Shown here one piece after another: positions 29,246 to 39,545 of a stretch of DNA of 64,000 nt. Numbering within the stretch: the stretch's first letter is position 1; every line of letters starts with the position of its first letter. This DNA is from Oscillospiraceae bacterium. Its GTDB lineage: Bacteria; Bacillota; Clostridia; Oscillospirales; Acutalibacteraceae. Position numbers and translations under genes: made by a program. Location: positions 60,593-124,592 of the forward strand of contig SVPW01000001.1 of the NCBI GenBank assembly GCA_015065645.1. The letters run 5' to 3'. A model generated the notes under the pieces. The model saw nothing but the letters and a program-made list of their open reading frames with translations, did not search any database and was not told the origin of the DNA.

Positions 29246-31074
29246 CAGCGATTCTTCGCCTCAAATTTCATACGCTGTTCCTTATTGAGGATCTTTTTAC
29301 GCAGTCTTATATTATTAGGTGTTATCTCAACATATTCATCCTGGCGGATAAATTCAAGTGACTGTTCAAGACTCAGCTTTGTATGAGGCACCAAACGCAA
29401 TGCTTCATCAGAACCTGAAGCACGGGTGTTTGTCATCTGCTTCTTTTTACAAACATTACAAACAATATCTTCATTCTTGGGGTTTTCTCCAACAATCATA
29501 CCCTCATAAACAGGGGTTCCCGGACCTATAAACAGCCTTCCTCTGCTTTGGGTATTAAACAAACCATAGCCTGTAGCCTCACCCTGCTCATAAGAAATGA
29601 TAGAGCCTGTATTACGCTCCTCAATATCACCCTTATAAGGCTGATAGCTATCAAAAACATGGTTCATTATACCGTTACCGTTGGTATCGGTCATAAACTG
29701 CGAACGGTAACCCAAAAGTCCACGTGCAGGAATTAAAAACTCAAGATGTGAAGAACCGCCTTCACGGGTACCCATATTGCGTATTTCAGCCTTTCTTGTG
29801 CCAAGGCGCTCCATAACCGCACCTACATATTCCTCAGGAACTTCTATCATCAAAAGCTCAATCGGTTCAAGTAAAGTACCGTTTTCATCACGCTTATAAA
29901 TAACCGTTGGCGGGGATACCTGAAATTCATAACCCTGACGGCGCATGGTTTCAATAAGAATTGAAAGATGCAGCTCTCCTCTTCCCGAAACCTTAAATGT
30001 ATCAGAAGAATCTGTTTCCTCCACACGCAGGCTTACATTTGTCATAACCTCCTTAAAAAGGCGGTCACGCAGATTACGGGAGGTTACATATTTACCCTCC
30101 TTACCTGCAAAGGGTGAATTGTTTACCATAAAGTTCATAGAAAGGGTGGGTTCATCAATCTTTACAAACGGCATGGGGTCTATACAATCGGTATCACAGG
30201 CAGTTTCACCTATCTCAAGCTCAGCAATACCTGCAACCTCAATAATATCGCCTATTGTAGCCGTTTCAACCTCAACCCTTTTAAGACCCTGTTGCATAAA
30301 CAGCTTTGCAATCTTTACATTTGTGGAGGTTCCGTCCTTATGACAAACAGCAACGGTTTGCCCTGCCTTAACAGTACCTCTTGCAACCCTTCCTACACCT
30401 ATTCTGCCAAGGTATTCATCATATTCTATATTGGAAAAAAGAACCTGCAAAGCAGCATCGGGATCGCCTACGGGAGGCTCTATTTCCTTAACTATCTCAT
30501 CAAAAATAGGCTGCATATTTTCCCCCTTAACATCGGGTGAATAGGAGGCATAGCCATCTCTTCCCGAAGCAAACAATACAGGGAATTCAATCTGGTCATC
30601 ATCGGCACCAAGCTCAATAAACAGGTCAAGCACCTCATCCACAACCTCATGCGGACGTGCCATGGGACGGTCAATCTTATTAATTATAACAACCGCTTTT
30701 TTACCCAAAGAAAGAGCCTTTTTAAGCACAAAGCGGGTTTGCGGCATACAACCTTCAAACGCATCAACAAGCAGTAAAACACCGTCTACCATCTGTAAAA
30801 TACGCTCAACCTCACCACCGAAATCAGCATGTCCCGGTGTATCAATAATATTTATTTTTATATCTTTATAAAAAACGCTGGTGTTTTTTGAAAGAATGGT
30901 TATACCACGCTCACGCTCAAGATCATTTGAATCCATTACTCTTTCATTCACAGATTCATTAGCACGAAAAGTACCGCTTTGTTTAAGCAGTTGATCAACA
31001 AGTGTAGTTTTTCCGTGATCAACATGGGCAATAATTGCAACATTCCTTAATTTTTCTTGTTTTAAAACAGACAT
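29245..31074 (-). CDS. typA: translational GTPase TypA/BipA
   Basis: NVAIIAHVDHGKTTLVDQLL; DTPGHADFGGEVER. Confidence 0.98.
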   Translation of the reverse strand: MSVLKQEKLRNVAIIAHVDHGKTTLVDQLLKQSGTFRANESVNERVMDSNDLERERGITILSKNTSVFYKDIKINIIDTPGHADFGGEVERILQMVDGVLLLVDAFEGCMPQTRFVLKKALSLGKKAVVIINKIDRPMARPHEVVDEVLDLFIELGADDDQIEFPVLFASGRDGYASYSPDVKGENMQPIFDEIVKEIEPPVGDPDAALQVLFSNIEYDEYLGRIGVGRVARGTVKAGQTVAVCHKDGTSTNVKIAKLFMQQGLKRVEVETATIGDIIEVAGIAELEIGETACDTDCIDPMPFVKIDEPTLSMNFMVNNSPFAGKEGKYVTSRNLRDRLFKEVMTNVSLRVEETDSSDTFKVSGRGELHLSILIETMRRQGYEFQVSPPTVIYKRDENGTLLEPIELLMIEVPEEYVGAVMERLGTRKAEIRNMGTREGGSSHLEFLIPARGLLGYRSQFMTDTNGNGIMNHVFDSYQPYKGDIEERNTGSIISYEQGEATGYGLFNTQSRGRLFIGPGTPVYEGMIVGENPKNEDIVCNVCKKKQMTNTRASGSDEALRLVPHTKLSLEQSLEFIRQDEYVEITPNNIRLRKKILNKEQRMKFEAKNR

Positions 31075-31161
31075 TGTAAAAACTTCCCTTTGTTTTATAT
31101 TAACTTATATATTATAATACACTCTTAATATATTGTCAAACTGTAATACCTTACAATAAAT

Positions 31162-31194
31162 ACAAAATACAAATTGACAAGATTTGTATTTTGT
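31162..31194. promoter_or_regulatory. 13-bp-arm palindrome overlapping promoter
   Basis: acaaaatacaaat-7-atttgtattttgt; -35 TTGACA 31174-31179, -10 TACAAT 31197-31202. Confidence 0.65.
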
Positions 31195-31227
31195 GTTACA
31201 ATATCTGAGTATGAATAGAGGGATATT

Positions 31228-31959
31228 ATGGGTAAAGTGATAGCCATAACCTCAGGAAAGGGCGGTACAGGTAAATCCACCTTTTCGGTAGGGTTGGCAA
31301 TGGGTTTTTCAAAACTTTCAAAAAAGGTTCTTCTTATTGATCTTGATGAGGGGCTTCGTTGCCTTGATTTGATTTTGGGAATTGATAAGGAGCTGGTATT
31401 TGATTTAGCTGATATATTGGGTGAACGCAATATTGAAGATGCAATTTATCATTCACCTTATGATTCAAATATTGATCTCATTCCGGCACCTGATGAACCC
31501 GGTCAGATTAATGCGGATTCCTTTTCGCTTTTGATAGCAAATCTTATTGGAAATTATGATTATATCATAATTGATTTTCCCGCAGGAATTGACTTTTCCC
31601 TTTACACGGCACTTCCCGTACAAACCCAATTTATTGCGGTTTGCTGTCCTGATCCCGTTTCTGTAAGGGATGCCGCTGTTGTATGTAACCGCTTACCCAC
31701 TATGAAAAAACCTCCGTTATTTGTTATTAACCGCTTTGTTTACGAAGATATCCGTTCGGGTTATTTCCGTAACATTGATGATATAATTGATCAATCCGGT
31801 TTTAGGCTTTTAGGAATTGTTCCCGAAAGCGAAGAGCTTATTTTTTTGTCGGTTAATCATAAGTTAAAGCGCCGTGGGCGCAGCTCAAACGCCTTTTTGC
31901 GTATCAGTAGCCGACTTAATGGTGAACACATCCGATTGCCTAAACCGAAAAAAATATAA
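31228..31959 (+). CDS. MinD/ParA-like P-loop ATPase
   Basis: VIAITSGKGGTGKSTFSVGLA. Confidence 0.93.
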   Translation: MGKVIAITSGKGGTGKSTFSVGLAMGFSKLSKKVLLIDLDEGLRCLDLILGIDKELVFDLADILGERNIEDAIYHSPYDSNIDLIPAPDEPGQINADSFSLLIANLIGNYDYIIIDFPAGIDFSLYTALPVQTQFIAVCCPDPVSVRDAAVVCNRLPTMKKPPLFVINRFVYEDIRSGYFRNIDDIIDQSGFRLLGIVPESEELIFLSVNHKLKRRGRSSNAFLRISSRLNGEHIRLPKPKKI

Positions 31960-31971
31960 AGGAGTAGTAAA

Positions 31972-32373
31972 ATGACCATCGCATTAATTGCACATGACGC
32001 AAAAAAAGAACTTATGGTTCAGTTTTGTATTGCTTACTGCGGCATACTGAGCCGTCACAATCTTCTTGCCACCGGAACAACCGGAAAAATTGTTTCTGAA
32101 GCAACAGGTCTTGAGATTACCAGATTTTTAGGCGGTTCTCAAGGCGGTTCTCAGCAAATAGCTTCCAGAATTGGTTGCAATGAAATTGATTTGCTTCTTA
32201 TGTTCCGTGATCCGCTTAATCCAAAGCCAAGTGAGCCTGATGAGCGTGCCATTCTTCGTCTTTGTGATGTTCATAACATTCCGGTTGCCACAAATATTGC
32301 CACCGCAGAGGTTTTGATACACGGTCTTGAGAGAGGCGATCTTGACTGGCGAGAAATTGTTAAAAATACTTAA
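31972..32373 (+). CDS. mgsA: methylglyoxal synthase
   Basis: [36 protein letters not shown]. Confidence 0.97.
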   Translation: MTIALIAHDAKKELMVQFCIAYCGILSRHNLLATGTTGKIVSEATGLEITRFLGGSQGGSQQIASRIGCNEIDLLLMFRDPLNPKPSEPDERAILRLCDVHNIPVATNIATAEVLIHGLERGDLDWREIVKNT

Positions 32374-32396
32374 AATAGATTTGGTGTTATTATTTT

Positions 32397-33713
32397 ATGT
32401 CTGAAATCAATCATGCCGTAAAAGGCACAAACGATGTTTTGCCAACCGATTCTGCCAAATGGCAATTCGTTGAGCAAAAGATGCTTGAAACAGCCCGCCT
32501 TTTCGGTTTTCGTGAAATTCGTGTACCTGTTTTTGAGCATACTGAGGTTTTCCACAGAAGTGTTGGTGACACTACCGATGTTGTACAAAAAGAAATGTAC
32601 ACCTTTGATGATAAGGGTGGCCGTTCAATCACCCTTCGTCCTGAGCTTACTGCAGGCACGGTAAGAAGCGTTATTGAAAACGGTCTTATTTACGGTGCTT
32701 TACCGGTAAAGGTATGCTATATTGGCGGTTGTTATCGTTATGAAAAACCGCAGGCAGGAAGACTTCGTGAGTTCCACCAATTTGGTGTGGAATGTTTTGG
32801 TGCGGCATCTGCTGCCGCTGATGCTGAGGTTATTTCACTTGCAAAGCAGGTTCTTAATAATATCGGCATACAAAAAATTTCTCTTGAAATTAATTCTATC
32901 GGTTGTCCCGAATGCAGAAAAGCATATCACGAAGCACTTAAAAATTACTTTGCTTCCAAAATAGACGATTTATGCGATACCTGCCGTGACAGGCTTGACC
33001 GCAATCCTATGCGTATTCTTGACTGTAAATCCCCCGTTTGCTCCGCTATTGCGGCAGATGCACCGGTGGTTCTTGATTACCTTTGTGATGATTGCCGTGA
33101 GCATTTTGAACAAACCAAAGCTCACCTTAATGCCGCAGGCATTGAGTACAAGGTAAATCCGCACATTGTAAGAGGTCTTGATTATTATACCCGAACAGTA
33201 TTTGAATTTGTTTCGGGTGATATAGGCGCTCAATCCACCGTTTGCGGTGGTGGCCGTTATGACGGTCTTGTATCACAAATGGGTGGTAACAGCGTTCCCG
33301 CTTTAGGTTTTGCAATGGGTATTGAGAGGCTTATGCTGGTTCTTCAAAATCAAAACTTTGTTTTCCCAAATGAGAAAAGGTGTGACCTTTATATTGCCGC
33401 CATGGGCAATAATGCCGCACTTAAAGCCACGGCACTGTGTAGCAGTCTTCGTGATGCAGGCTTTGAGGCCCAAACCGATATTTGCGGAAGAGGACTTAAA
33501 GCTCAAATGAAATATGCCGATAAAACCGGTGCTTTGTTCACATTAGTGCTTGGCGATAATGAGCTTGAAAGCGGTAAAGCTATTTTAAAGAATATGGCTG
33601 ACGGTACACAAACTGAGGTTATACTTGATGAGCTTGCCGATAAATTATGTGAGATTGAAACTCAAATTGCACTTGCAAATCTTACCGATTCGGTTTCAAA
33701 CGATTTAAAATAA
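32397..33713 (+). CDS. hisS: histidine--tRNA ligase
   Basis: VKGTNDVLPTDSAKW; RPELTAGTVR; VRGLDYYTRTVFEF. Confidence 0.98.
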   Translation: MSEINHAVKGTNDVLPTDSAKWQFVEQKMLETARLFGFREIRVPVFEHTEVFHRSVGDTTDVVQKEMYTFDDKGGRSITLRPELTAGTVRSVIENGLIYGALPVKVCYIGGCYRYEKPQAGRLREFHQFGVECFGAASAAADAEVISLAKQVLNNIGIQKISLEINSIGCPECRKAYHEALKNYFASKIDDLCDTCRDRLDRNPMRILDCKSPVCSAIAADAPVVLDYLCDDCREHFEQTKAHLNAAGIEYKVNPHIVRGLDYYTRTVFEFVSGDIGAQSTVCGGGRYDGLVSQMGGNSVPALGFAMGIERLMLVLQNQNFVFPNEKRCDLYIAAMGNNAALKATALCSSLRDAGFEAQTDICGRGLKAQMKYADKTGALFTLVLGDNELESGKAILKNMADGTQTEVILDELADKLCEIETQIALANLTDSVSNDLK

Positions 33714-33765
33714 TATTTATTAACAGGCGGAAGTTTAGACAAAGGCTTTAACTCCGCCTGATATT

Positions 33766-35577
33766 TTGTGTGAGGTGTTTTCCTTGAAACTTGACAGAAT
33801 GAACGGAATGAAGCGTACCGATTATTGCGGAACGCTTACAAAAGAAGATATAGGCAAAAGCGTTGTTGTTTGCGGTTGGGTTCAAAGACAGCGTGACCTT
33901 GGCGGTCTTATATTCGTTGACCTCAGAGATCGCACAGGCATTATACAGCTTGCTTTTGACGATACTACCGAAAAGGGAATTTTTGAAAAAGCTTCAACAC
34001 TTAGAAGTGAGTTTGTTGCATTGGCTTCGGGAAATGTTCGTATGCGTTCTTCTATTAACCACGATATTCCCACAGGTGAAATTGAAATTGAAGTAACAGA
34101 GCTTAAAATATTAGGCGCTGCCGAAACTCCCCCATTTGAAATTCTTGATGATACCGCCGCAAAAGAGGAGCTTCGTCTTAAATATCGTTATCTTGACCTT
34201 CGCCGTGCTTCACTGCAAAAGAATTTAATGATGCGCCACAAGATAACCAAGGTTACCCGTGACTACTTTGATGAAAACGGCTTTTTGGAGCTTGAAACCC
34301 CCACACTTATAAAATCCACACCCGAAGGTGCTCGTGACTATCTTGTGCCATCCCGTGTACACAAAGGCAGTTTCTTTGCCCTTCCCCAATCCCCTCAAAT
34401 GTATAAGCAACTGCTTATGCTTTCAGGATTTGACCGCTATATGCAGCTTGCCCGCTGTTATCGTGATGAAGATCTTCGTGCAGACCGCCAGCCTGAATTC
34501 ACTCAGGTTGACCTTGAGATGTCATTTGTTGAGCGTGAGGATGTTTTTGCTATAGCTGAGGGTTATATCAAGCGTCTTTTCAAAGAGGTTTTGGATGTTG
34601 ATATTCCAACCCCGCTTCCCCGTATGACATATACCGATGCTATGAACAACTACGGTTCGGACAAGCCCGATACCCGTTTTGATATGAAGATTGTTGACCT
34701 TTCAGATATTGTTGCCGATTGCGGATTCGGTGTGTTTGCCGATACCATTAAAAATGGCGGAACAGTACGTGCTATTAATGCAAAAAATGCCGCATCTGTT
34801 TATACCAGAAAGGAAATTGATAAATTAACCGAGGATGCCAAAGGTATCGGTGCAAAGGGTCTCGCCTTTGTTCGTTGGGTTGACGATGCCCCCACCTGCT
34901 CATTTGCCAAATTTATGACCGAAGAGCAGATGAGCGCCATTTATGAGCGTGTTGGTGCCGAAAAGGGTGACGTTGTGCTTATCGTTGCAGATAAAACAAG
35001 CCTTGCACTTTCCGTTTTGGGCGCACTGCGTTTAACGGTTGCAAAACGACTTGAAATTATCCCACAGCAGTTTAACTTCCTTTGGATTACAGAATTCCCG
35101 TTCTTTGAATATAACGAGGAAACCGGTAATTGGGATGCTATGCATCATCCGTTTACTTCACCTCTTGATGAGTGTATTCCCTATCTTGATACCGACCCCG
35201 AAAAGGTTTTTGCAAACGCTTATGACCTTGTTCTTAACGGAATTGAGCTTTCAAGCGGTTCCATCCGTATAACCGACCCTGAGCTTCAAAATCACATGTT
35301 CAGAGCATTGGGTCTTTCGGATGAAGAGGCTGAAACAAAATTCGGCTTCCTTACAGGCGCATTTAAGTATGGTGCACCACCCCACGGCGGTATGGGTATT
35401 GGTCTTGACAGACTTTGTATGATAATGGCAGGCTGTGACTCACTTCGTGATGTTATTGCATTCCCCAAGGTTGCAAATTCGGGTGAGCTTATGTCAGGTG
35501 CTCCGGCTCAGGTAGACCAGCAACAGCTTATAGATCTTGCAATAGAAGTAAATCTTCCTGAAAACCAAACGAAATAA
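33766..35577 (+). CDS. aspS: aspartate--tRNA ligase
   Basis: RTDYCGTLTKEDIGKSVVVCGWVQRQRDLGGLIFVDLRDR; GMGIGLDRL. Confidence 0.97.
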   Translation: MCEVFSLKLDRMNGMKRTDYCGTLTKEDIGKSVVVCGWVQRQRDLGGLIFVDLRDRTGIIQLAFDDTTEKGIFEKASTLRSEFVALASGNVRMRSSINHDIPTGEIEIEVTELKILGAAETPPFEILDDTAAKEELRLKYRYLDLRRASLQKNLMMRHKITKVTRDYFDENGFLELETPTLIKSTPEGARDYLVPSRVHKGSFFALPQSPQMYKQLLMLSGFDRYMQLARCYRDEDLRADRQPEFTQVDLEMSFVEREDVFAIAEGYIKRLFKEVLDVDIPTPLPRMTYTDAMNNYGSDKPDTRFDMKIVDLSDIVADCGFGVFADTIKNGGTVRAINAKNAASVYTRKEIDKLTEDAKGIGAKGLAFVRWVDDAPTCSFAKFMTEEQMSAIYERVGAEKGDVVLIVADKTSLALSVLGALRLTVAKRLEIIPQQFNFLWITEFPFFEYNEETGNWDAMHHPFTSPLDECIPYLDTDPEKVFANAYDLVLNGIELSSGSIRITDPELQNHMFRALGLSDEEAETKFGFLTGAFKYGAPPHGGMGIGLDRLCMIMAGCDSLRDVIAFPKVANSGELMSGAPAQVDQQQLIDLAIEVNLPENQTK

Positions 35578-35583
35578 TATAAT

Positions 35584-35634
35584 AAAAAGCTGTTTTATCG
35601 GTAGCTTAAAGCAACTGATAAAACAGCCTTTTTA
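35584..35634. terminator. bidirectional terminator
   Basis: aaaaagctgttttatc...gataaaacagccttttt. Confidence 0.85.
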
Positions 35635-35859
35635 TAATCTGTCAGGATAAAGCAAGCCTTTTGGCAGACCCAACATATAATCTGCGGAAATACTATAAAA
35701 CTCACACAACATTTTAAATTTATCAAGCGGCATCTGCCTACGACCAGTTTCATAAAGTGAATACTGTTGAGGCGTAATGCCTAAAACAGATGCAACCTCT
35801 CTTTGGGTAAGCTCCTTTGCCTCACGGACCTCCCATAAAGTTTCATAATTATAATACAT
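35632..35859 (-). CDS. XRE-family helix-turn-helix regulator
   Basis: LTQREVASVLGITPQQYSLYETGRRQMPLDK. Confidence 0.92.
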   Translation of the reverse strand: MYYNYETLWEVREAKELTQREVASVLGITPQQYSLYETGRRQMPLDKFKMLCEFYSISADYMLGLPKGLLYPDRL

Positions 35860-35875
35860 TTTTTACGCCTACCCT

Positions 35876-36553
35876 TTAGTTATTATTTAACTTTTCCACC
35901 GCTAAAACGGTCAACACTCCATCATTTACGATAAATGTAATATTATAACCCGCAAAGGAAAGCCCGTATTCCCTGTCATCATTTTGATATGAGGGACGGG
36001 GGTCGTTTGAAAGCACCGCAATAACGGATTTTCTCTTATTTTGCGGTAAAATTTCAAGTAACTTTTCAGGAAAATACACCTTTAAAGCATAATCCTTAAC
36101 CTCATCCGCAAAACCGCCTATAGCATCAGCCCTGCAATCAACAAAGGGCAGATAAGGCTTAATATCAAATATTGGCGTGCCATCCATCAGATCGGCACCA
36201 CCAACACGAAGCACCGTTCCTAAATTTTCTTTTTTTTCAATCGCAATAAGCCGCACCGCAGAAAGCCCTATGGAATTTGGTCTAAAAGGTGAGCGTGTTG
36301 CAAAAACGCCCATTTTGGTGTTTCCACCAAGCCTTGGCGGACGAACGGTTGGCTGAAAGCCTTCACGCACAGCCTCAGAAAACTGCCAAATAAGCCATAT
36401 ATGCGAAAAACCGTCAAGTCCCTTTAGAGATGCTTCATTGCGGTACTCAGGTTCAAAAACTATAACACCCTCAAGCTCATCTATAAGCCCACTCTGCCTT
36501 GGAATGCCGAATTTTTCAGGAAAATCGGTATGAATACGAGCTATTATTTTCAT
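35876..36553 (-). CDS. TrmO-like tRNA (N6-threonylcarbamoyladenosine37-N6)-methyltransferase
   Basis: KFGIPRQSGLIDELEGVIVFEPEYR; RSPFRPNSIGLSAVRL. Confidence 0.9.
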   Translation of the reverse strand: MKIIARIHTDFPEKFGIPRQSGLIDELEGVIVFEPEYRNEASLKGLDGFSHIWLIWQFSEAVREGFQPTVRPPRLGGNTKMGVFATRSPFRPNSIGLSAVRLIAIEKKENLGTVLRVGGADLMDGTPIFDIKPYLPFVDCRADAIGGFADEVKDYALKVYFPEKLLEILPQNKRKSVIAVLSNDPRPSYQNDDREYGLSFAGYNITFIVNDGVLTVLAVEKLNNN

Positions 36554-36628
36554 ATTTACATCCATATATTCACCATAAACAAAGAGGAGGGACAAGCCCT
36601 CCACTTAAGCCTATCAAAAACCTAAATT

Positions 36629-38047
36629 TTATTTTTTATCGGTTATATATTCATCAATGGCTTTTGCAGCTATTTTTCCTGCACCCATTGCTGAAATTAC
36701 CGTTGCGGCACCCATTACGGCATCGCCACCTGCATAAACACCCTCTCGTGTTGTGGCGCAGGTATCTTCTTCAACGATTATACAACCACGCTTATTTACC
36801 TCAAGTCCTGATGTGGTTGATTTTATAAGCGGATTTGGAGAAGTGCCAATGGCGATTATAACGGTATCAACATCTAAAACAAACTCGCTCCCCTTAATTT
36901 CCACAGGGCGGCGGCGACCTCTTTCATCAGGCTCACCAAGTTCCATTTGAACGCACTTCATACCTGTAACAAAGCCGTTTTTGGGGTCACGCTTATCTTC
37001 GGGATTTTCATAACCCAAAATTTCAACAGGGTTATTGAGCAATTTAAACTCTATACCCTCCTCCATTGCGTGCTCAACCTCTTCACGACGGGCAGGTAAT
37101 TCCTCCATTGAACGGCGATATACAATATAAACCTTTTCAGCACCAAGCCTTAATGCTGTTCTTGCGGCATCCATGGCAACATTACCACCGCCTACTACCG
37201 CAACCTTACCACCCTTCATAATGGGGGTAACAGGGTTATCTTTATATGCTTTCATAAGGTTTGAACGGGTTAAAAATTCATTTGCCGAATATACACCCTT
37301 ATAAGATTCACCCGGAATACCCATAAAATTAGGAAGTCCCGCACCTGAGCCTATAAACACGGCTTCATAGCCCTGCTCAAATAGTTCATCAACCGTCAGT
37401 GTTTTACCTATTACCACATTAGTCTCAATATCAACACCCATAGCTTTAAGGTTTTCAACCTCAGTCTTAACTATTGATTTTGGCAAACGAAATTCAGGTA
37501 TACCGTAAACCAAAACACCGCCTGCTGTATGAAGCGCCTCAAAAACCGTAACCTTATATCCTTTTTTAGCAAGGTCTCCCGCACAGGTAAGTCCCGCAGG
37601 ACCCGAACCTACTACAGCAACACTGTGACCGTTATGTTCCGCAACCTCTGGCACTTCATTGCTATGCATATTATGCCAATCGGCAACAAAGCGCTCAAGC
37701 CTGCCAATACCAACAGGCTCACCCTTCATACCTCTTACACACTTGGACTCACACTGAGTTTCCTGAGGGCATACCCTGCCGCAAACTGCAGGGAGTGAGG
37801 ATGTTTTATTAATTATATTATAAGCACCCTCAAAATCACCCTCACGCACCTTAGCAATAAACTCAGGTATTCTTATATTAACAGGGCAACCCGAAACGCA
37901 GGGCATATTTTTACAGGAAAGGCAACGCATTGCCTCATCAATAGCCATTTCTTCGGTATAACCAAGTGCAACCTCATCAAAATTTCTTGCTCTTACAAGC
38001 GGTTCTTGAGAGGGCATTGGGTTTTTATTTGGATTCATATTTGCCAT
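36629..38047 (-). CDS. NADPH-dependent glutamate synthase-like/NfnB-like large subunit
   Basis: CLSCKNMPCVSGCPV; VAVVGSGPAGLTCAGDL; VAVVGGGNVAMDAAR; paired with NfnA-like gene. Confidence 0.9.
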   Translation of the reverse strand: MANMNPNKNPMPSQEPLVRARNFDEVALGYTEEMAIDEAMRCLSCKNMPCVSGCPVNIRIPEFIAKVREGDFEGAYNIINKTSSLPAVCGRVCPQETQCESKCVRGMKGEPVGIGRLERFVADWHNMHSNEVPEVAEHNGHSVAVVGSGPAGLTCAGDLAKKGYKVTVFEALHTAGGVLVYGIPEFRLPKSIVKTEVENLKAMGVDIETNVVIGKTLTVDELFEQGYEAVFIGSGAGLPNFMGIPGESYKGVYSANEFLTRSNLMKAYKDNPVTPIMKGGKVAVVGGGNVAMDAARTALRLGAEKVYIVYRRSMEELPARREEVEHAMEEGIEFKLLNNPVEILGYENPEDKRDPKNGFVTGMKCVQMELGEPDERGRRRPVEIKGSEFVLDVDTVIIAIGTSPNPLIKSTTSGLEVNKRGCIIVEEDTCATTREGVYAGGDAVMGAATVISAMGAGKIAAKAIDEYITDKK

Positions 38048-38061
38048 TTTAAAATAACTCC

Positions 38062-38916
38062 TTAGTTTGCCTGTTTTGAAAACAGGTTGCATGCCTTTTC
38101 ATAGGCATGGCGTTCAAAATCACGGTACATTGTACTTCTTGACATTGCTTCGTCAAAATCAACCTCATAACCGTTAAAATCAGGTCCGTCAACACAGGCA
38201 AATTTGGTTATACGCTCACCGTTACGGTTAAGGGTCAATCGGCATCCGCCACACATTCCCGTACCGTCTATCATAACGGGATTCATTGAAACGGTGCAGG
38301 GTATTCCTGTGGGTTTCACAGCCTCAACAACAAACTTCATCATTATAAGCGGACCTATTGTAATAACCTCGTCAAATTTTTCACCGTTTGCAAACATTTC
38401 ATTAAGCGGCAAGCAAACATTGCCCTTTGTACCATAAGAGCCGTCATCCGTAACAACAACAAGACGGTTTGAAGCGGCTTTAAATTCATCCTCTAAAATA
38501 AGCAGTTCCTTTGACCTGAAGCCTATAACAGAGGTTACATCACATCCCATTTCTTTAAGCGCCTGAGCTATAGGCAGTGCAATAGCGCAACCAACACCTC
38601 CGCCCACAATACAAACCTTTTTAAGCCCATCAAGTTTGGTTGCGGTGCCTAAAGGTCCTACAAAATCATTTATATATTCACCCTCATGCTTTTGGTCAAG
38701 CAGCTTTGTGGTAGCGCCAACTATTTGAAATATTATTTTAACAGAGCCGGCTTCACGGTCATATCCCGCAATAGTAAGCGGAATACGCTCACCCTCATCA
38801 TCCACACGAAGAATAATAAACTGCCCCGCCTTTGCCTTTTTGGCAATAAGAGGTGCTTCTATTTCCATCATGGTTACATTTTGATTAAGGCTCTTTTTAG
38901 TTAAAATTTTATACAT
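38062..38916 (-). CDS. sulfide/dihydroorotate dehydrogenase-like FAD/NAD-binding protein (NfnA-like)
   Basis: MIDGTGMCGGCRLT; FAD/NAD-binding ferredoxin reductase fold; adjacent partner. Confidence 0.9.
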   Translation of the reverse strand: MYKILTKKSLNQNVTMMEIEAPLIAKKAKAGQFIILRVDDEGERIPLTIAGYDREAGSVKIIFQIVGATTKLLDQKHEGEYINDFVGPLGTATKLDGLKKVCIVGGGVGCAIALPIAQALKEMGCDVTSVIGFRSKELLILEDEFKAASNRLVVVTDDGSYGTKGNVCLPLNEMFANGEKFDEVITIGPLIMMKFVVEAVKPTGIPCTVSMNPVMIDGTGMCGGCRLTLNRNGERITKFACVDGPDFNGYEVDFDEAMSRSTMYRDFERHAYEKACNLFSKQAN

Positions 38917-39088
38917 GGATATTTCTCCTTTTTACAATGCTTTTTGAGCACATAAAATTATAATACCCCTTTTTATAGGACAATGTCAAGAGAAGTATGA
39001 AATAAATACACGATTTTTTTGCTTTTTATTGCAATAACCGCAATATTATGATATTATTCAAGCATAACTTTGTTTTAAGAGGTGCAAA

Positions 39089-39448
39089 ATGCCAGAATTA
39101 AAAATAAACTACATTCACGAACCCACTCCTCTTCAATGCGGTCAGGCAGTACTTGCCATGCTTACCGAAAAGACCGTTGACGAAATAATAGCACTTTGCA
39201 AAACCGAGCGCGAAACAAAGCTTTGCGATATGCGGCGCGTACTTTCGGAATGCGGTATAACAATGGGTAACGAACGTATTGCCGTAAATGATAGATCACA
39301 GCTTCCCGAAGTTTGTGTACTAAGCCTTGAAACACCGCGTTGCTGGCATTGGTCGCTTTATGCATACGGTACATTTTACGACCCCGAACACGGCGTTATG
39401 GACGATTTCCCCGAAAGTAACCGCAAATATTATTGGAAGGTTGAATAA
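39089..39448 (+). CDS. C39-like/papain-like cysteine peptidase-type small protein
   Basis: TPLQCGQAVLAML and HWSLYAYGTFYDPEHG (Cys/His/Asp arrangement). Confidence 0.6.
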   Translation: MPELKINYIHEPTPLQCGQAVLAMLTEKTVDEIIALCKTERETKLCDMRRVLSECGITMGNERIAVNDRSQLPEVCVLSLETPRCWHWSLYAYGTFYDPEHGVMDDFPESNRKYYWKVE

Positions 39449-39477
39449 ATAAAATTTCGAGTCATATCATAATATTA

Positions 39478-39508
39478 AAAATAACCGTCAATTGACGGTT
39501 ATTTTTAT
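39478..39508 (+). terminator. terminator
   Basis: aaaataaccgtcaattgacggttatttttat. Confidence 0.85.
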
Positions 39509-39545
39509 ACTCATAAGTAAATTTATTCGGTGTAACATTGATATT

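Noticed and set aside
33724-33757. Riboswitch/T-box between hisS and aspS
   Set aside because: Only a simple hairpin (caggcgga...tccgcctg) without T-box core or T-tract.
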